Origin: Paenibacillus illinoisensis NBRC 15959
GTDB lineage: Bacteria; Bacillota; Bacilli; Paenibacillales; Paenibacillaceae
Direction: 5' to 3'
Assembly: GCF_004000925.1 (NCBI RefSeq)
Contig: NZ_BIME01000004.1
Location: 248,001-312,000, forward strand
Length of the DNA stretch: 64,000 nt
Below the pieces are notes generated by a model that was not told the DNA's origin, did not search any database, and was given only the letters and a program-made list of their open reading frames with translations. Within the stretch, counting starts at the first letter, position 1. Each line of letters starts with the position of its first letter. Shown in pieces: positions 16,004 through 25,179 of this stretch. The translations under genes and the position numbers were made by a program.

Positions 16004-18925
16004 ATGTTGAAACAACTTCAGCCTTACCAGGTTTTACAGGAACGCAGGATGGAGGAACTGAAATCAGATGGTTACCTGCTTGAACACAAAAAGTCAGGTG
16101 CCAGAATTGTCGTTTTATCCAACGAGGATGACAATAAAGTATTCAGTATCGGGTTTAGAACACCTCCGAGTGACAATACGGGTGTGCCTCATATTTTGGA
16201 GCATTCCGTACTGTGCGGGTCCAAGAAGTTTCCTGCAAAGGACTCCTTCGTGGAGCTGTTGAAGGGTTCACTGAATACCTTCCTGAATGCAATGACGTAC
16301 CCTGACAAAACGATCTACCCGATCGCCAGCAGCAATGATCATGACTTCCACAACTTGATGGATATTTATCTGGATGCGGTACTGAACACCAACATTTATG
16401 AGAACGAGAAAATATTCCTGCAAGAGGGGTGGAACTACAATCTGGCCTCGCCTGAGGATGAATTGACATATAACGGTGTGGTGTACAACGAGATGAAGGG
16501 GGCATTTTCCTCACCGGAGCGTGTTGTACGCAGAGCCGTCCTGAATTCACTTTTCCCGGATACAACCTATTCCTGCGAGTCTGGAGGCATTCCCGATGAG
16601 ATCACGGATCTGACCTACCAGGGCTTGCTCGATTTCCACACGAAATACTATCATCCTTCGAACAGCTACATATACCTGTACGGTGATATGGATATGGAAG
16701 AGAAGCTGAAATGGCTGGATGAAACCTACCTGAACCAGTACGATCGTATCGAGACTGACTCGGAGATTGGGGTACAGGAAGCCTTCAGCGAGCGGGTTGA
16801 TGTGGTCAAAACCTATTCCGCGGGAAGTACGGAGTCGGAAGTGGATAACAGCTTTTTGACGTATAATGCCGTCATTGGAACCACGCTGGATCAGGAACTG
16901 AACATTGCCTTTCAAATTTTGCAGTATGCCCTTCTGAGTGCGCCAGGAGCTGTTCTGAAGCAGGCACTGCTGGATAAGGGGATTGCCAAAGAAGTCTATG
17001 GCTCGTATGACGACAGCTTGTATCAGCCTGTGCTGACCATCGGTTTGAAGAAGAGTAACCTGGAGAGCAAGCAGGTATTTTTGGATACAGTGCAGGAAGT
17101 GCTCCAGCGTGTGGTGAAGGAAGGAATTGATCCCAAGGCGCTGCTTGCGGGCATTAACTCCTATGAATTCAACCATCGTGAAGCTGATTTTGGAAGAATG
17201 CCGAAAGGGCTCATCTATGGCTTCTACACGCTTCAGAGCTGGCTCTATGATGATCAGGCGCCATTTGCACACCTGGAGGCCAATGACGTATTTGCAACGC
17301 TGCGAACCAAAATGAATGAAGGATACTTCGAGCAGTTGATTGAGCAGTATTTGCTGCAAAATACACATACCTCATTTGTTGCCGTGACTCCGGATAAAGG
17401 GCTGAATCAGCGGAAGGAAGAGGCGCTGCGTACCCGGTTGAAGTCTTATCAGTCCAGTCTGAATGAAACCGAAATCGCAGAGTTGGTGCAAAAAACGAAA
17501 GAGCTTGCGGATTATCAAAATGAGCCTTCGACCAAAGAACAACAGCAGGTTATCCCGACCTTGTCGATTGAAGATATCGAACCCAAAGCATCCACCCTGT
17601 ATCAAACCCTGAAGACGGTAGAAGGCACAACGATCCTGCATCACATTCTATACACCAACGGGATTGGTTATCTGAAGCTTTTATTTGATGTCAAAGAGAT
17701 ACCGCAGCATCTGCTGCCTTATGCCGGTCTGCTGAAAAGTGTACTCGGTTATGTGGATACGAAGAATTTCTCGTTCAACGAGTTATCCAATGAAATTCAT
17801 ATTCATTCAGGCGGAATCAGTGCAAGCGTAGGTGCGAGTGCTGATGCGAAACAGTACAACGCGTACCGGGCTCACTTTGAATTCGGAGCGAAGGTTCTTT
17901 ACAGCAAGCTGGGGTTTGCGTTTGACATGATTAAAGAGATCATTCTGACTTCCCGGTTCGACGACTCGAAGCGCTTGTATGAGATCATTTCCCAACTTAA
18001 GGGACAATTGCAGCGCAGCTTGATCAACAGTGGACATTCTGCGGCCATGGGCAGATCCTCTGCCAAACATTCAGCGGTGGCTGCCTTCCGGGAAGCTGTG
18101 AGTGGAATCGCCTTTTATCAATGGATTGAAGAGCTCCAGGCGAACTATGATGAGAGAAAAGAAGAGCTTGCCGCTCGTCTTCAAGAATTGACAGGCATGA
18201 TCTTCAGACCTGAACTGCTGCTTGTTAGCTATACCGCAGATGAGAAAGGGTATGAAGGATTGGAACAGCAGGTGTCTGACCTGAAATCCAAGCTGTATAC
18301 ACATGATGTGGCGAAGGAGCATGCTGAATTCCAAGAGGTTCATCATAATGAGGGCTTCAAGTCACCTTCGGAAGTGCAATATGTTGTTCAGACAGGTAAC
18401 TTCCTTACCAAGGGCTTCCAGTATACAGGCTCGCTGCGGGTTCTTCAGGGGATCTTGTCTCTTGATTATCTGTGGACGAATATCCGGGCCAAGGGTGGTG
18501 CCTACGGCTGTATGAGCGGTTTTAGACGGAATGGAGACAGCTATCTGGCCTCATACAGAGACCCTAACCTTGAGAAAACCTACAAAGTGTATGAAGACAT
18601 TCCGCAGTACTTGCAAAATTTCAAAGCGGATGAACGTGAAATGACGCGGTATATTATCGGTGCCATCCAGGATCTGGATACCCCGAGAACACCATATTCG
18701 GAAGGGAACTTCTCACTGGAATGCTACTTGTCCAACGTTACCGAAGCAGATCTTCAACAGGAGCGTGATGAAGTGTTGGGCACAACGGAAGCTCATATCG
18801 TTGATTCGGCTGCTCTCGTATCTGCAATCCTGGAACAAGGAAATCGCTGCGTTGTCGGCAACGAAAGCAAGATCGAAGAGCAAAGCTCCCTATTCGACGA
18901 AACGCTGGATCTGATTAAGTACTAA
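16004..18925 (+). CDS. M16C zinc metalloprotease (presequence protease/Cym1 type)
   Basis: A 973-residue insulinase-family peptidase. The inverted zinc motif HxxEH is HILEH at residues 63-67, followed by the subfamily sequence SVLCGSKKFP. The distal zinc ligand is in VVYNEMKGAFSSPE. Length and motif order match the single-chain M16C enzymes (PreP, Cym1, Bacillus YmfH relatives are shorter). It degrades peptides inside a closed chamber formed by its two halves. No signal peptide, so cytosolic. The ATG is chosen with GGAGG ten bases upstream; an earlier in-frame start lacks one. Monocistronic, with its own terminator. Confidence 0.92.
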   Translation: MLKQLQPYQVLQERRMEELKSDGYLLEHKKSGARIVVLSNEDDNKVFSIGFRTPPSDNTGVPHILEHSVLCGSKKFPAKDSFVELLKGSLNTFLNAMTYPDKTIYPIASSNDHDFHNLMDIYLDAVLNTNIYENEKIFLQEGWNYNLASPEDELTYNGVVYNEMKGAFSSPERVVRRAVLNSLFPDTTYSCESGGIPDEITDLTYQGLLDFHTKYYHPSNSYIYLYGDMDMEEKLKWLDETYLNQYDRIETDSEIGVQEAFSERVDVVKTYSAGSTESEVDNSFLTYNAVIGTTLDQELNIAFQILQYALLSAPGAVLKQALLDKGIAKEVYGSYDDSLYQPVLTIGLKKSNLESKQVFLDTVQEVLQRVVKEGIDPKALLAGINSYEFNHREADFGRMPKGLIYGFYTLQSWLYDDQAPFAHLEANDVFATLRTKMNEGYFEQLIEQYLLQNTHTSFVAVTPDKGLNQRKEEALRTRLKSYQSSLNETEIAELVQKTKELADYQNEPSTKEQQQVIPTLSIEDIEPKASTLYQTLKTVEGTTILHHILYTNGIGYLKLLFDVKEIPQHLLPYAGLLKSVLGYVDTKNFSFNELSNEIHIHSGGISASVGASADAKQYNAYRAHFEFGAKVLYSKLGFAFDMIKEIILTSRFDDSKRLYEIISQLKGQLQRSLINSGHSAAMGRSSAKHSAVAAFREAVSGIAFYQWIEELQANYDERKEELAARLQELTGMIFRPELLLVSYTADEKGYEGLEQQVSDLKSKLYTHDVAKEHAEFQEVHHNEGFKSPSEVQYVVQTGNFLTKGFQYTGSLRVLQGILSLDYLWTNIRAKGGAYGCMSGFRRNGDSYLASYRDPNLEKTYKVYEDIPQYLQNFKADEREMTRYIIGAIQDLDTPRTPYSEGNFSLECYLSNVTEADLQQERDEVLGTTEAHIVDSAALVSAILEQGNRCVVGNESKIEEQSSLFDETLDLIKY

Positions 18926-19228
18926 GCATAAGTAGTACATGGGTTTTCGCAAAGTGGAAGCATGAACAAAAAACGGGTCCCCAAGTGGTTTAGCCATCTG
19001 GGGGCTCGTTTTTTAGTTTATAGTTCATGAAAATGGCTTATAGAACAATCAGAGTATAGTAGTCTGAACCTGAACAGACATGCCCTTATAGCACATTTCT
19101 GGCCTGCCGCCCGGAGGTATGTTAAAATGATGGATAGTCTATGAGCCTTGACTCAGGCTCAGCACAAGGGCAGCCAGAGGTTTCTGGCAGCACGGGAATG
19201 TTTTCATCAGCGAAAGGAGCCCATACAT
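18926..19228 (+). other. Intergenic region before ung
   Basis: Holds the M16C terminator and, downstream, a possible extended -10 (TATGTTAAAAT near 19120) and a short hairpin GAGCCT/AGGCTC near 19143-19160. I see no gene in the rest. Confidence 0.5.
18972..19014 (+). terminator. Rho-independent terminator of the M16C gene
   Basis: AACGGGTCCCCA pairs imperfectly with TGGGGGCTCGTT, followed by T-run. Confidence 0.85.
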
Positions 19229-19897
19229 ATGTTTGAAAACGATTGGGACACAGTGCTTAGAGAAGAGATTGAATCGGAGTATTTTAACGATATACGTTAT
19301 GCATTAGCGGGAGAATACAAAACACAAACGGTATATCCGTCCAAAGAAAATCTGTTCTCCGCGCTCAAACTGACCCCTTATCATCAGGTCAAAGCAGTCA
19401 TTCTGGGTCAGGATCCATATCACGGAGCTGGACAGGCCCATGGATTAAGCTTTTCGGTCATGCCAGGTGTACGCATCCCGCCTTCGCTGCTAAATATATA
19501 TAAGGAGCTTCATGCAGATCTGGGATTGCCAATCCCCAAACACGGGTACTTGGTGCACTGGGCGGAACAAGGTGTATTGCTGCTTAACAATGTACTTACG
19601 GTACGCGAGGGCCAGCCGAATTCTCATCAGGGGCTGGGTTGGCAAAAGTTCACTGATGCGGTGATTCGTGCCTTGAATGAACGCTCGGAACCGATGGTGT
19701 TCATGCTGTGGGGCAGTCATGCACAGAAAAAAGGAGCCTTTATTGACCGGGACAAACATCTGGTGCTGGAATCAACACACCCCAGTCCACTTGCCGCACA
19801 TCGTGGTTTTCTGGGCAGTCGGCCCTTCTCCAAAGCCAACGACTTCCTGACCTCCAAAGGTATTCAACCGATTGATTGGACTATACCGGAAAACTAG
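19229..19897 (+). CDS. ung: Uracil-DNA glycosylase
   Basis: A 222-residue family 1 UDG that removes uracil from DNA in base excision repair. The water-activating motif GQDPYHG and the C-terminal HPSPLAAHRGF loop are intact, as is the LLNNVLTV uracil-specificity strand (Asn). The ATG follows AAAGGAG at 9 bases; a longer frame upstream has no matching family sequence. It is followed 19 bases later by a small gene in the same direction, likely co-transcribed. Confidence 0.96.
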   Translation: MFENDWDTVLREEIESEYFNDIRYALAGEYKTQTVYPSKENLFSALKLTPYHQVKAVILGQDPYHGAGQAHGLSFSVMPGVRIPPSLLNIYKELHADLGLPIPKHGYLVHWAEQGVLLLNNVLTVREGQPNSHQGLGWQKFTDAVIRALNERSEPMVFMLWGSHAQKKGAFIDRDKHLVLESTHPSPLAAHRGFLGSRPFSKANDFLTSKGIQPIDWTIPEN

Positions 19898-19916
19898 ATA
19901 AGCGGAGGTGAGGACA

Positions 19917-20336
19917 TTGCGGCATTGGGTTGGACGAAAAGTAGCAGTATATCGGGCAACAGGAATAAGAGAGCCACTGAAGGGAACCTTGGTAGAGTGG
20001 GATGAAGAATCGGATTGTGTACGAATCGGACCGAAGCGGATCAAGGTGTCGTTCGACAATATCGCAATGATCAGACCTCTGCCCGAAGAGAGCCTTCCTC
20101 TGAAGAAAGCACGTTCTGAGGTGCATAAGGTCGGATATGTGATGAAAAAGGCCATTCAGTTTGACAATGCCATCTATTTTAAGTCACAGGTCATGATATG
20201 GCGGCGGGCCAAAATTGTAGCCCTGTCCACGACGATTCTTCGTCATGATGAAGATCAGGTCGAGCTTGCAGATGGTCGGTTGCTTCGCAAGGACAAGCAT
20301 ATGTTTGTAGTACGTACCAGACGGGGCATACGCTAA
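19917..20336 (+). CDS. Basic hypothetical protein, 139 aa
   Basis: Begins at TTG with a GGAGGTGAGG site five bases before it (a GTG three codons earlier overlaps that site and is less likely). The protein is basic and built of strands: VGRKVAVYRATGIREPLKGTLVEW, DCVRIGPKRIKVSFDNIAMIRPL, then a second half with VELADGRLLRKDKHMFVVRTRRG. This is the pattern of one or two small RNA- or DNA-binding barrels (Sm/KOW-like), which is an inference. It is only 19 bases behind ung, so may be part of the same transcript. No family recognised. Confidence 0.6.
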   Translation: MRHWVGRKVAVYRATGIREPLKGTLVEWDEESDCVRIGPKRIKVSFDNIAMIRPLPEESLPLKKARSEVHKVGYVMKKAIQFDNAIYFKSQVMIWRRAKIVALSTTILRHDEDQVELADGRLLRKDKHMFVVRTRRGIR

Positions 20337-20445
20337 TATGGCACGTATATTTAATATTCATTTCATGTAAAGATCATATAGATTTAATCTTCGGCCTTTA
20401 TATTAAATGTAACAACCCCTTCTAAATGATGTGTAATAACATGGG

Positions 20446-20479
20446 AACCCGGCCGGCTGCAAACGGTCGGGCTTTTTTT
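20446..20479 (+). terminator. Rho-independent terminator
   Basis: CCCGGCCG pairs with CGGTCGGG, followed by seven T. Confidence 0.85.
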
Positions 20480-20565
20480 GTCTCCAGACAATATGAAGGG
20501 GTAACATAGCAATGACATTCTTGTTATATACTAATGAGATAGACAACAAGAAGGAGTGAAGCCCT

Positions 20566-21153
20566 TTGAAACGTATATGTGTTTTTGCAGGTTCCAACCC
20601 CGGGAATCATCCGGACTATACACAGCAAGCCATCAACTTGGGCAAGCAAATAGCAGATAACGGATTCTCCCTCGTATATGGCGGGTCGTGCATGGGATTA
20701 ATGGGTGCGGTGGCTGATGCAGCTCTGGAGAATGGCGGAGAGGTCATTGGCGTTATGCCAACCGGATTGTTTCGTGGAGAAATTGTGCATGGAGGCCTTA
20801 CACAGCTGATTGAAGTAGGGACAATGCACGAGCGTAAGGCAACAATGGCGGAACTGTCGGATGGATTTATCGCCCTTCCTGGTGGCATGGGCACCTTTGA
20901 GGAATTGTTCGAAGTGCTGTGCTGGGCTCAAATCGGTATTCATCGTAAACCAGTTGGTTTATTGAATGTAAACGGTTATTACGAACCTTTGATGAAACTG
21001 GTGGAGCATAGTGTCCATGAAGGATTTTCGAATACTTCTCATCTCAGCCTGTGGAGTCTTGAATCCGAACCGGCCGAACTGCTTGCGAAGATGTCGGCTT
21101 ACGTTCCCGCGCAGTTGACTCAGAAATGGACTCAGCTTAATGAACAGAAGTAA
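20566..21153 (+). CDS. LOG family phosphoribohydrolase
   Basis: A 195-residue Rossmann protein of the TIGR00730/LOG family (YvdD in Bacillus), whose members release free base from nucleoside 5'-monophosphates, including cytokinin ribotides. The signature PGGMGTFEE is intact, with the upstream [15 protein letters not shown] loop and the catalytic Arg region [11 protein letters not shown] start with AAGGAGTG upstream at seven bases. Cytosolic, likely a dimer. The bacterial physiological substrate is not settled; cytokinin production by plant-associated Paenibacillus is a possible consequence. Confidence 0.9.
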   Translation: MKRICVFAGSNPGNHPDYTQQAINLGKQIADNGFSLVYGGSCMGLMGAVADAALENGGEVIGVMPTGLFRGEIVHGGLTQLIEVGTMHERKATMAELSDGFIALPGGMGTFEELFEVLCWAQIGIHRKPVGLLNVNGYYEPLMKLVEHSVHEGFSNTSHLSLWSLESEPAELLAKMSAYVPAQLTQKWTQLNEQK

Positions 21154-21226
21154 ATCAAGATAGGGGTTGACCACCGGCATCTGCGGAAAACTTTCCGTTC
21201 TGCCCAAGCAATTTGCGGCCCGAGAC

Positions 21227-21235
21227 ATAGTCTAT
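21227..21235 (+). promoter_or_regulatory. Mother-cell sigma-type -10 element (CATAGTCTA)
   Basis: Matches CATANNNTA at 32 bases before the second YjcZ start, the same placing as for the first one. No convincing -35 box. Confidence 0.35.
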
Positions 21236-21266
21236 AGTGTACTTTCTTAAGAGGGGAGTGTCACTC

Positions 21267-21398
21267 ATGAGCGAAATCAAAGGCACAGGTTACGGGTATG
21301 GATACGGAGGCTTCGGCGGCGGAGCATGGACATCTACAGGCGCGATTCTGGTACTGTTCATTCTGCTGGTTATCATCTCCCGCACCTTCATTCTGTAA
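21267..21398 (+). CDS. YjcZ-family sporulation micro-protein, 43 aa
   Basis: Starts at ATG after GAGGGGAG. A glycine/tyrosine-rich head (GYGYGYGGFGGGAW) leads to one hydrophobic helix AILVLFILLVIIS; the helix is almost identical to the paralogue at 10414, while the head is divergent and has no cysteine. Expected in the spore envelope. A hairpin and T-run follow. Confidence 0.9.
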   Translation: MSEIKGTGYGYGYGGFGGGAWTSTGAILVLFILLVIISRTFIL

Positions 21399-21468
21399 TT
21401 CGGTCAGCCTTTCCTGGATGGGAAGACTTGATCTGAAGCACACCGAATGAGGAATAAGCCTTTCCGAA

Positions 21469-21508
21469 GAGACGCCGGCAGCTGTCGGCGTCTCAGGGGA
21501 ACGGTTTT
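21469..21508 (+). terminator. Hairpin with delayed T-run
   Basis: GAGACGCCG pairs with CGGCGTCTC; the T-run comes 11 bases after the stem, so its strength is uncertain. Confidence 0.55.
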
Positions 21509-21517
21509 TTTGTTTGC

Positions 21518-21558
21518 AAAAAAGAAAAACCCTGTTTCCCGGATAACGGTATACAGAG
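21518..21558 (-). terminator. Possible terminator of the 97-aa protein gene
   Basis: On the minus strand CTCTGT pairs with ACAGGG around a long loop, followed by a T-rich stretch. Weak. Confidence 0.35.
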
Positions 21559-21568
21559 TTGTGAAGGG

Positions 21569-21862
21569 TTAAACGGCAACAACCGTATTGCTATCGCCAG
21601 GAATAAGTAGTGTTTTCCAGGCAATGTACACACCAATCACAGCGGCGATCAGAGCGAGGATCGCTGCTATTAAAGCTAACTGATCAAGTCCACGCTGTGC
21701 GTCATCAGTTGAAAATTGACTACTCGTTTTGTCAGGTGCAGCCAGCCCTCGAATATATGCATGACCTGTTCGACGTTTATGCCCTGTAGAGGTTCGGTTT
21801 TTGCGACCGGGAGCATGTGAATGAGGGTGTATTACCGGTTTATGGGAAGTTATGCGCTTCAA
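21569..21862 (-). CDS. Hypothetical membrane-anchored basic protein, 97 aa
   Basis: TTG start with a perfect AAGGAGG site seven bases upstream. The first 50 residues are very basic and rich in His (KRITSHKPVIHPHSHAPGRKNR, split here as two motifs KRITSHK and HPHSHAPGRKNR), then a short acidic stretch (STDDAQRG), then one membrane helix (LALIAAILALIAAVIGVYIAW) and a short outer tail. The charges place the basic part in the cytosol. No family recognised; it may bind nucleic acid or metal near the membrane. Confidence 0.6.
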   Translation of the reverse strand: MKRITSHKPVIHPHSHAPGRKNRTSTGHKRRTGHAYIRGLAAPDKTSSQFSTDDAQRGLDQLALIAAILALIAAVIGVYIAWKTLLIPGDSNTVVAV

Positions 21863-22101
21863 TAGTCAACCTCCTTATGGCGGAGTACGGAACTTCTATC
21901 GCTCATACTATGTTATGTCGATTTGCAGATTGAGTTCGCAAAAATGAGTGAATCCCCAATCTGAATGGACATCTCCCCCAAGCCATCTACGTCCAATATG
22001 GAATCGAACACGCATTAAACGTTCTGTTAATACGGTTATGACAAACCGGTCGTATAGTGGAATTGCTAGAGTTGATGTGCGAATACAGGAGGTGCTGAGG
22101 A

Positions 22102-22836
22102 ATGGCGATTGAAATTATTGCGCATAGGGGAGCTTCCGCCGTCTGTCCCGAGAATACAATGGCTGCGTTCGAACGTTGTCTACAGCTTGGAGCCACGGGT
22201 ATTGAGACGGATGTTCAGATGTCCAGTGATGGCAGATTGGTACTGATTCATGATGAGACATTGAACCGGACTGCAGGTGCATCCGGCTGGGTTAAGGATA
22301 CAACATACGAGCAATTACGCAAACTTGACGCAGGTAGCTGGTTCCATGCCGATTTTGCCCAAGAGCGAATCCCTTCACTGGAAGAACTGTTTGAACTCGT
22401 GCGGGGAAAAAGGATTCTGCTTAATCTGGAACTGAAAAATGGAATTGTTGCTTACAAGGGCATGGAGGAAAAGATCGTGCAAGCCATTCGAAATTGGGAT
22501 TTGGAACAGCAAGTGATCCTTTCCAGTTTCAATCATGCATCTTTGGTGAAGTGTAAACGTATTGCTCCCGAGATTCGGACGGCACTTCTATACATGGAAA
22601 AACTTTATCGTCCTTACGACTATGCAGCCAAACTGGAGGCCTCGGCACTGCATCCATACAAGCTGGCTGTAACACAGGAGGAAGTAACTGCAGCGCAGGC
22701 TCAGGGAATTTCGACACATCCGTTTACCGTAAACGATCCTGCAGAGATGCAAGCATTGATCCAGATGGGTGTAGAAGCGATCATTACGGATGTTCCCGAT
22801 GTACTGGCCGCATTGATTGGAGTACATAGCCGTTAG
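22102..22836 (+). CDS. Glycerophosphodiester phosphodiesterase
   Basis: A 244-residue GDPD-family TIM barrel hydrolysing glycerophosphodiesters to glycerol-3-phosphate and an alcohol. Motifs are complete: AHRGASAVCPENT (His-Arg, metal Glu), IETDVQMSSDGRLVLIHD (Glu-Asp and His), and LNLELKN. No signal peptide, so it is the cytosolic type (like Bacillus YhdW/YqiK). ATG with CAGGAGGTGCTGAGG upstream. A long terminator follows. It works on products of phospholipid turnover. Confidence 0.93.
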   Translation: MAIEIIAHRGASAVCPENTMAAFERCLQLGATGIETDVQMSSDGRLVLIHDETLNRTAGASGWVKDTTYEQLRKLDAGSWFHADFAQERIPSLEELFELVRGKRILLNLELKNGIVAYKGMEEKIVQAIRNWDLEQQVILSSFNHASLVKCKRIAPEIRTALLYMEKLYRPYDYAAKLEASALHPYKLAVTQEEVTAAQAQGISTHPFTVNDPAEMQALIQMGVEAIITDVPDVLAALIGVHSR

Positions 22837-22848
22837 CATCAAAAAAAC

Positions 22849-22887
22849 AAGCTGCACCGGAGCCCTTATGCTCGGTGCAGCTTTTTT
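22849..22887 (+). terminator. Rho-independent terminator
   Basis: AAGCTGCACCGAGC-type stem (AAGCTGCACCG with CGGTGCAGCTT), then T-run. Confidence 0.92.
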
Positions 22888-22949
22888 GGATCTAAAAAAT
22901 GTTTAATGTAATAAACTTGTCCGATTTGTCCATTGCCAGCGAGAGATTG

Positions 22950-22988
22950 TTGACATACAATGATGTATGGGAATGAGAATCAATATCA
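22950..22988 (+). promoter_or_regulatory. Promoter with overlapping Fur box
   Basis: TTGACA at 22950-22955 and a Fur-type 7-1-7 palindrome TGAGAAT-C-AATATCA at 22974-22988 (12 of 14 positions of TGATAAT-N-ATTATCA), which covers the expected -10 region. Fe-Fur would block the siderophore permease genes when iron is plentiful. Confidence 0.7.
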
Positions 22989-23022
22989 TTAAAAGAACGG
23001 CAATAACAGAGAGGTGATTGTT

Positions 23023-23073
23023 ATGTACATAGGATTGGTCTACTCCACTCATAACAAGGGTGGGCACATATGA
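23023..23073 (+). CDS. Candidate leader peptide before the siderophore permeases, 16 aa
   Basis: ATG with an AGAGAGGTGATT ribosome site opens a 16-codon frame (MYIGLVYSTHNKGGHI) whose TGA overlaps the permease start as ATATGA. It lies between the Fur box and the permease. The overlap would couple translation of the permease to that of the peptide. It could also be a chance frame. Confidence 0.45.
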   Translation: MYIGLVYSTHNKGGHI

Positions 23074-24125
23074 GTTCGAAGGCTTCATCGGCAAGTCATA
23101 ATACGGAATCTCCGACAGCCAAAATACATACTCGTCCCTGGGCTGCTACCTTGATCCTGACTGGTGGTCTCGTACTTCTCGCCCTGGGTATGGCTTTGTC
23201 CATTTCTTTTGGAGCCGCAGATATTAAACTCGGTGTAGTCTGGCAAGCCATCTTTAACTTCAACCCGGATCTTACCCCGCATCAGATCATCTGGGAAATT
23301 CGATTGCCGCGTATTCTTGGCGGGGCGATGGTTGGTGCCTGCTTCGCTGTAGCTGGTGCAATCATGCAGGGGATGACCCGCAATCCACTCGCAGATTCGG
23401 GCTTGCTTGGGCTCAATTCCGGGGCAGGATTTGCCCTGGCTGTGTGTTTCGCTTTTTTCCCTGGTATGCCGTACATGTATATCATTATGTATTCCTTTAT
23501 CGGGGCAGGGCTTGGCGTGCTGCTTGTATACGGATTCGGAGCAGCGTCCAGATCCGGCCTTACACCTCTTAGGCTGGTGTTGGCGGGAGCAGCGGTATCC
23601 GCCATGTTGTCCGCACTGAGTGAAGGGATCGCATTATATTTTAAAATTGGACAGGATCTGGCCTTCTGGACAGCGGGAGGTGTTGCCGGTACAAAATGGT
23701 CTCAACTGGAGATCATGTTCCCCTGGGTCCTGGCTGCACTTATTGTAGGCTTGATTATTTCTCGTTCTATCACGCTTCTTAGTCTCGGCGAAGAGATTGC
23801 CGTCGGACTGGGACAGCGTACCGGCTTGATTAAGCTAGTTGGTCTTATCGTTGTGCTTATTCTTGCGGGTACGGCCGTATCCGTGGTTGGTGCTGTAGGT
23901 TTCGTTGGACTTATTATCCCCCACCTTACACGTAAAATCGTCGGGGTTGATTATCGCTGGATCATTCCATGTTCAGCTGTCATGGGCAGCTTGCTGCTGG
24001 TGTTCGCTGATCTGGCTGCACGGATGATCAATCCGCCATACGAGACACCAATCGGTGCTCTGGTTGCCTTGATCGGGGTACCGTTCTTCCTCTATCTGGC
24101 CCGTAAAGAAAGGAGGTCTCTGTAA
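23070..24125 (+). CDS. FecCD-family iron-siderophore ABC permease, subunit 1
   Basis: A 351-residue permease with about nine membrane helices. Family landmarks are visible: EIRLPRILGGAMVGACFAVAGAIMQGMTRNPLADSGLLG in three short motifs (LPRILGGAMVGA, AIMQGMTRNPLA, GLLGLNSGAGFA), the ATPase-contacting region SLGEEIAVGLGQ, and GFVGLIIPHL near the C-terminus. AAGGGTGGG precedes the ATG. It pairs with the next gene to form the membrane channel for a ferric siderophore. The Fur box upstream supports iron control. No binding protein or ATPase gene is adjacent; in Bacillus such pairs (for example YfiZ-YfhA) borrow the YusV ATPase. Confidence 0.93.
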   Translation: MSSKASSASHNTESPTAKIHTRPWAATLILTGGLVLLALGMALSISFGAADIKLGVVWQAIFNFNPDLTPHQIIWEIRLPRILGGAMVGACFAVAGAIMQGMTRNPLADSGLLGLNSGAGFALAVCFAFFPGMPYMYIIMYSFIGAGLGVLLVYGFGAASRSGLTPLRLVLAGAAVSAMLSALSEGIALYFKIGQDLAFWTAGGVAGTKWSQLEIMFPWVLAALIVGLIISRSITLLSLGEEIAVGLGQRTGLIKLVGLIVVLILAGTAVSVVGAVGFVGLIIPHLTRKIVGVDYRWIIPCSAVMGSLLLVFADLAARMINPPYETPIGALVALIGVPFFLYLARKERRSL

Positions 24126-24127
24126 TT

Positions 24128-25159
24128 ATGGGATCCTCAACTCTCACTGGTGCTGAGCGCAAAAAGAGAACGAAAAGCACCATTGTCATGATTGTACTTG
24201 GTGCATTGATTATTGCAGCATTTATGATCAGCATGAATACGGGGTTCACGAAGCTGAGCCCTTTTGAGGTGCTGCGTACGTTATTCGGTGGGGGAACACC
24301 GAAGCAGGAGCTAATCCTGTTTGAGTTCCGTTTGCCCCGGATTGTAATTTCAATCATGGTAGGTGCCGGGCTTGCTTTGTCCGGATGTATTTTGCAAGGT
24401 GTGTCCCGTAACGCACTGGCGGATCCGGGGATACTTGGGATCAATGCAGGTGCGGGGCTCGTCGTAATGCTATTTGTATCCTTTTTCCCAACAACAACGG
24501 CGGCCCCTGTATTTCTGCTGCCGATTCTTGCCTTGATTGGATCCAGTTTTGCAGCCTTTCTCATCTATGTGCTTTCGTATAAAAAGGGAGAGGGCATTAT
24601 GCCTACCCGTATGCTTCTTACAGGAATTGGGGTAGCTGCCGGAATCAGCTCTGCTATGATTGTGCTTACACTTCGGCTCAGTCCGGAGAAGTATCAGTTT
24701 GTGGCGACATGGATGGCAGGCAGCATCTGGGGATCAAACTGGAAGTTCGTAACGGCACTGCTTCCATTTCTAATCATTCTTATTCCGGTCGTTCTATATA
24801 AGGCGCGTGTGCTGAATGTCCTGAACCTTGGGGACCAGACCGCCAGTGGACTTGGTGCATCGGTTAATCGTGAGAGACTCATCCTGCTTGCTGCTGCCGT
24901 AGGTCTTGCCGGGTCCTGCGTATCTGTCAGTGGTGGGATTGGTTTTGTAGGTCTGATCGGACCGCATCTGGCCAGACGCCTTGTGGGTCCGAAACATCAG
25001 TTTCTTTTGCCTGCATCCGCTTTGGTCGGTTCTCTTCTTGTTCTCATTGCGGACACGCTGGGCCGTGTCATTCTGCAGCCTTCCGAGATTCCGGCGGGAA
25101 TTCTGGTTGCGATCCTTGGGGCGCCATATTTCCTCTATCTTTTGAGCAGATCCAGATAG
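24128..25159 (+). CDS. FecCD-family iron-siderophore ABC permease, subunit 2
   Basis: A 343-residue partner permease with the same helix order: FRLPRIVISIMVGAGLALSGCILQG, GVSRNALADPGILGINAGAG (motifs split), NLGDQTASGLGASV as the coupling loop and GFVGLIGPHLARRLVG. ATG stands two bases after the first permease stop with AAAGGAGG covering the end of that gene, so the two are coupled. Followed by a terminator. Together with the first subunit it forms a heterodimer channel fed by an unlinked siderophore-binding lipoprotein. Confidence 0.93.
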   Translation: MGSSTLTGAERKKRTKSTIVMIVLGALIIAAFMISMNTGFTKLSPFEVLRTLFGGGTPKQELILFEFRLPRIVISIMVGAGLALSGCILQGVSRNALADPGILGINAGAGLVVMLFVSFFPTTTAAPVFLLPILALIGSSFAAFLIYVLSYKKGEGIMPTRMLLTGIGVAAGISSAMIVLTLRLSPEKYQFVATWMAGSIWGSNWKFVTALLPFLIILIPVVLYKARVLNVLNLGDQTASGLGASVNRERLILLAAAVGLAGSCVSVSGGIGFVGLIGPHLARRLVGPKHQFLLPASALVGSLLVLIADTLGRVILQPSEIPAGILVAILGAPYFLYLLSRSR

Positions 25160-25179
25160 AGCTATTCAGATGGTAACAG

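Noticed and set aside
16547..17368. 273-codon minus-strand frame inside the M16C protease
   Set aside because: Mirror frame of a well-supported gene, without start signal or domain.
22903..23094. Minus-strand 63-codon frame over the Fur box
   Set aside because: Lies over the promoter, Fur box and leader peptide; no ribosome site or family.
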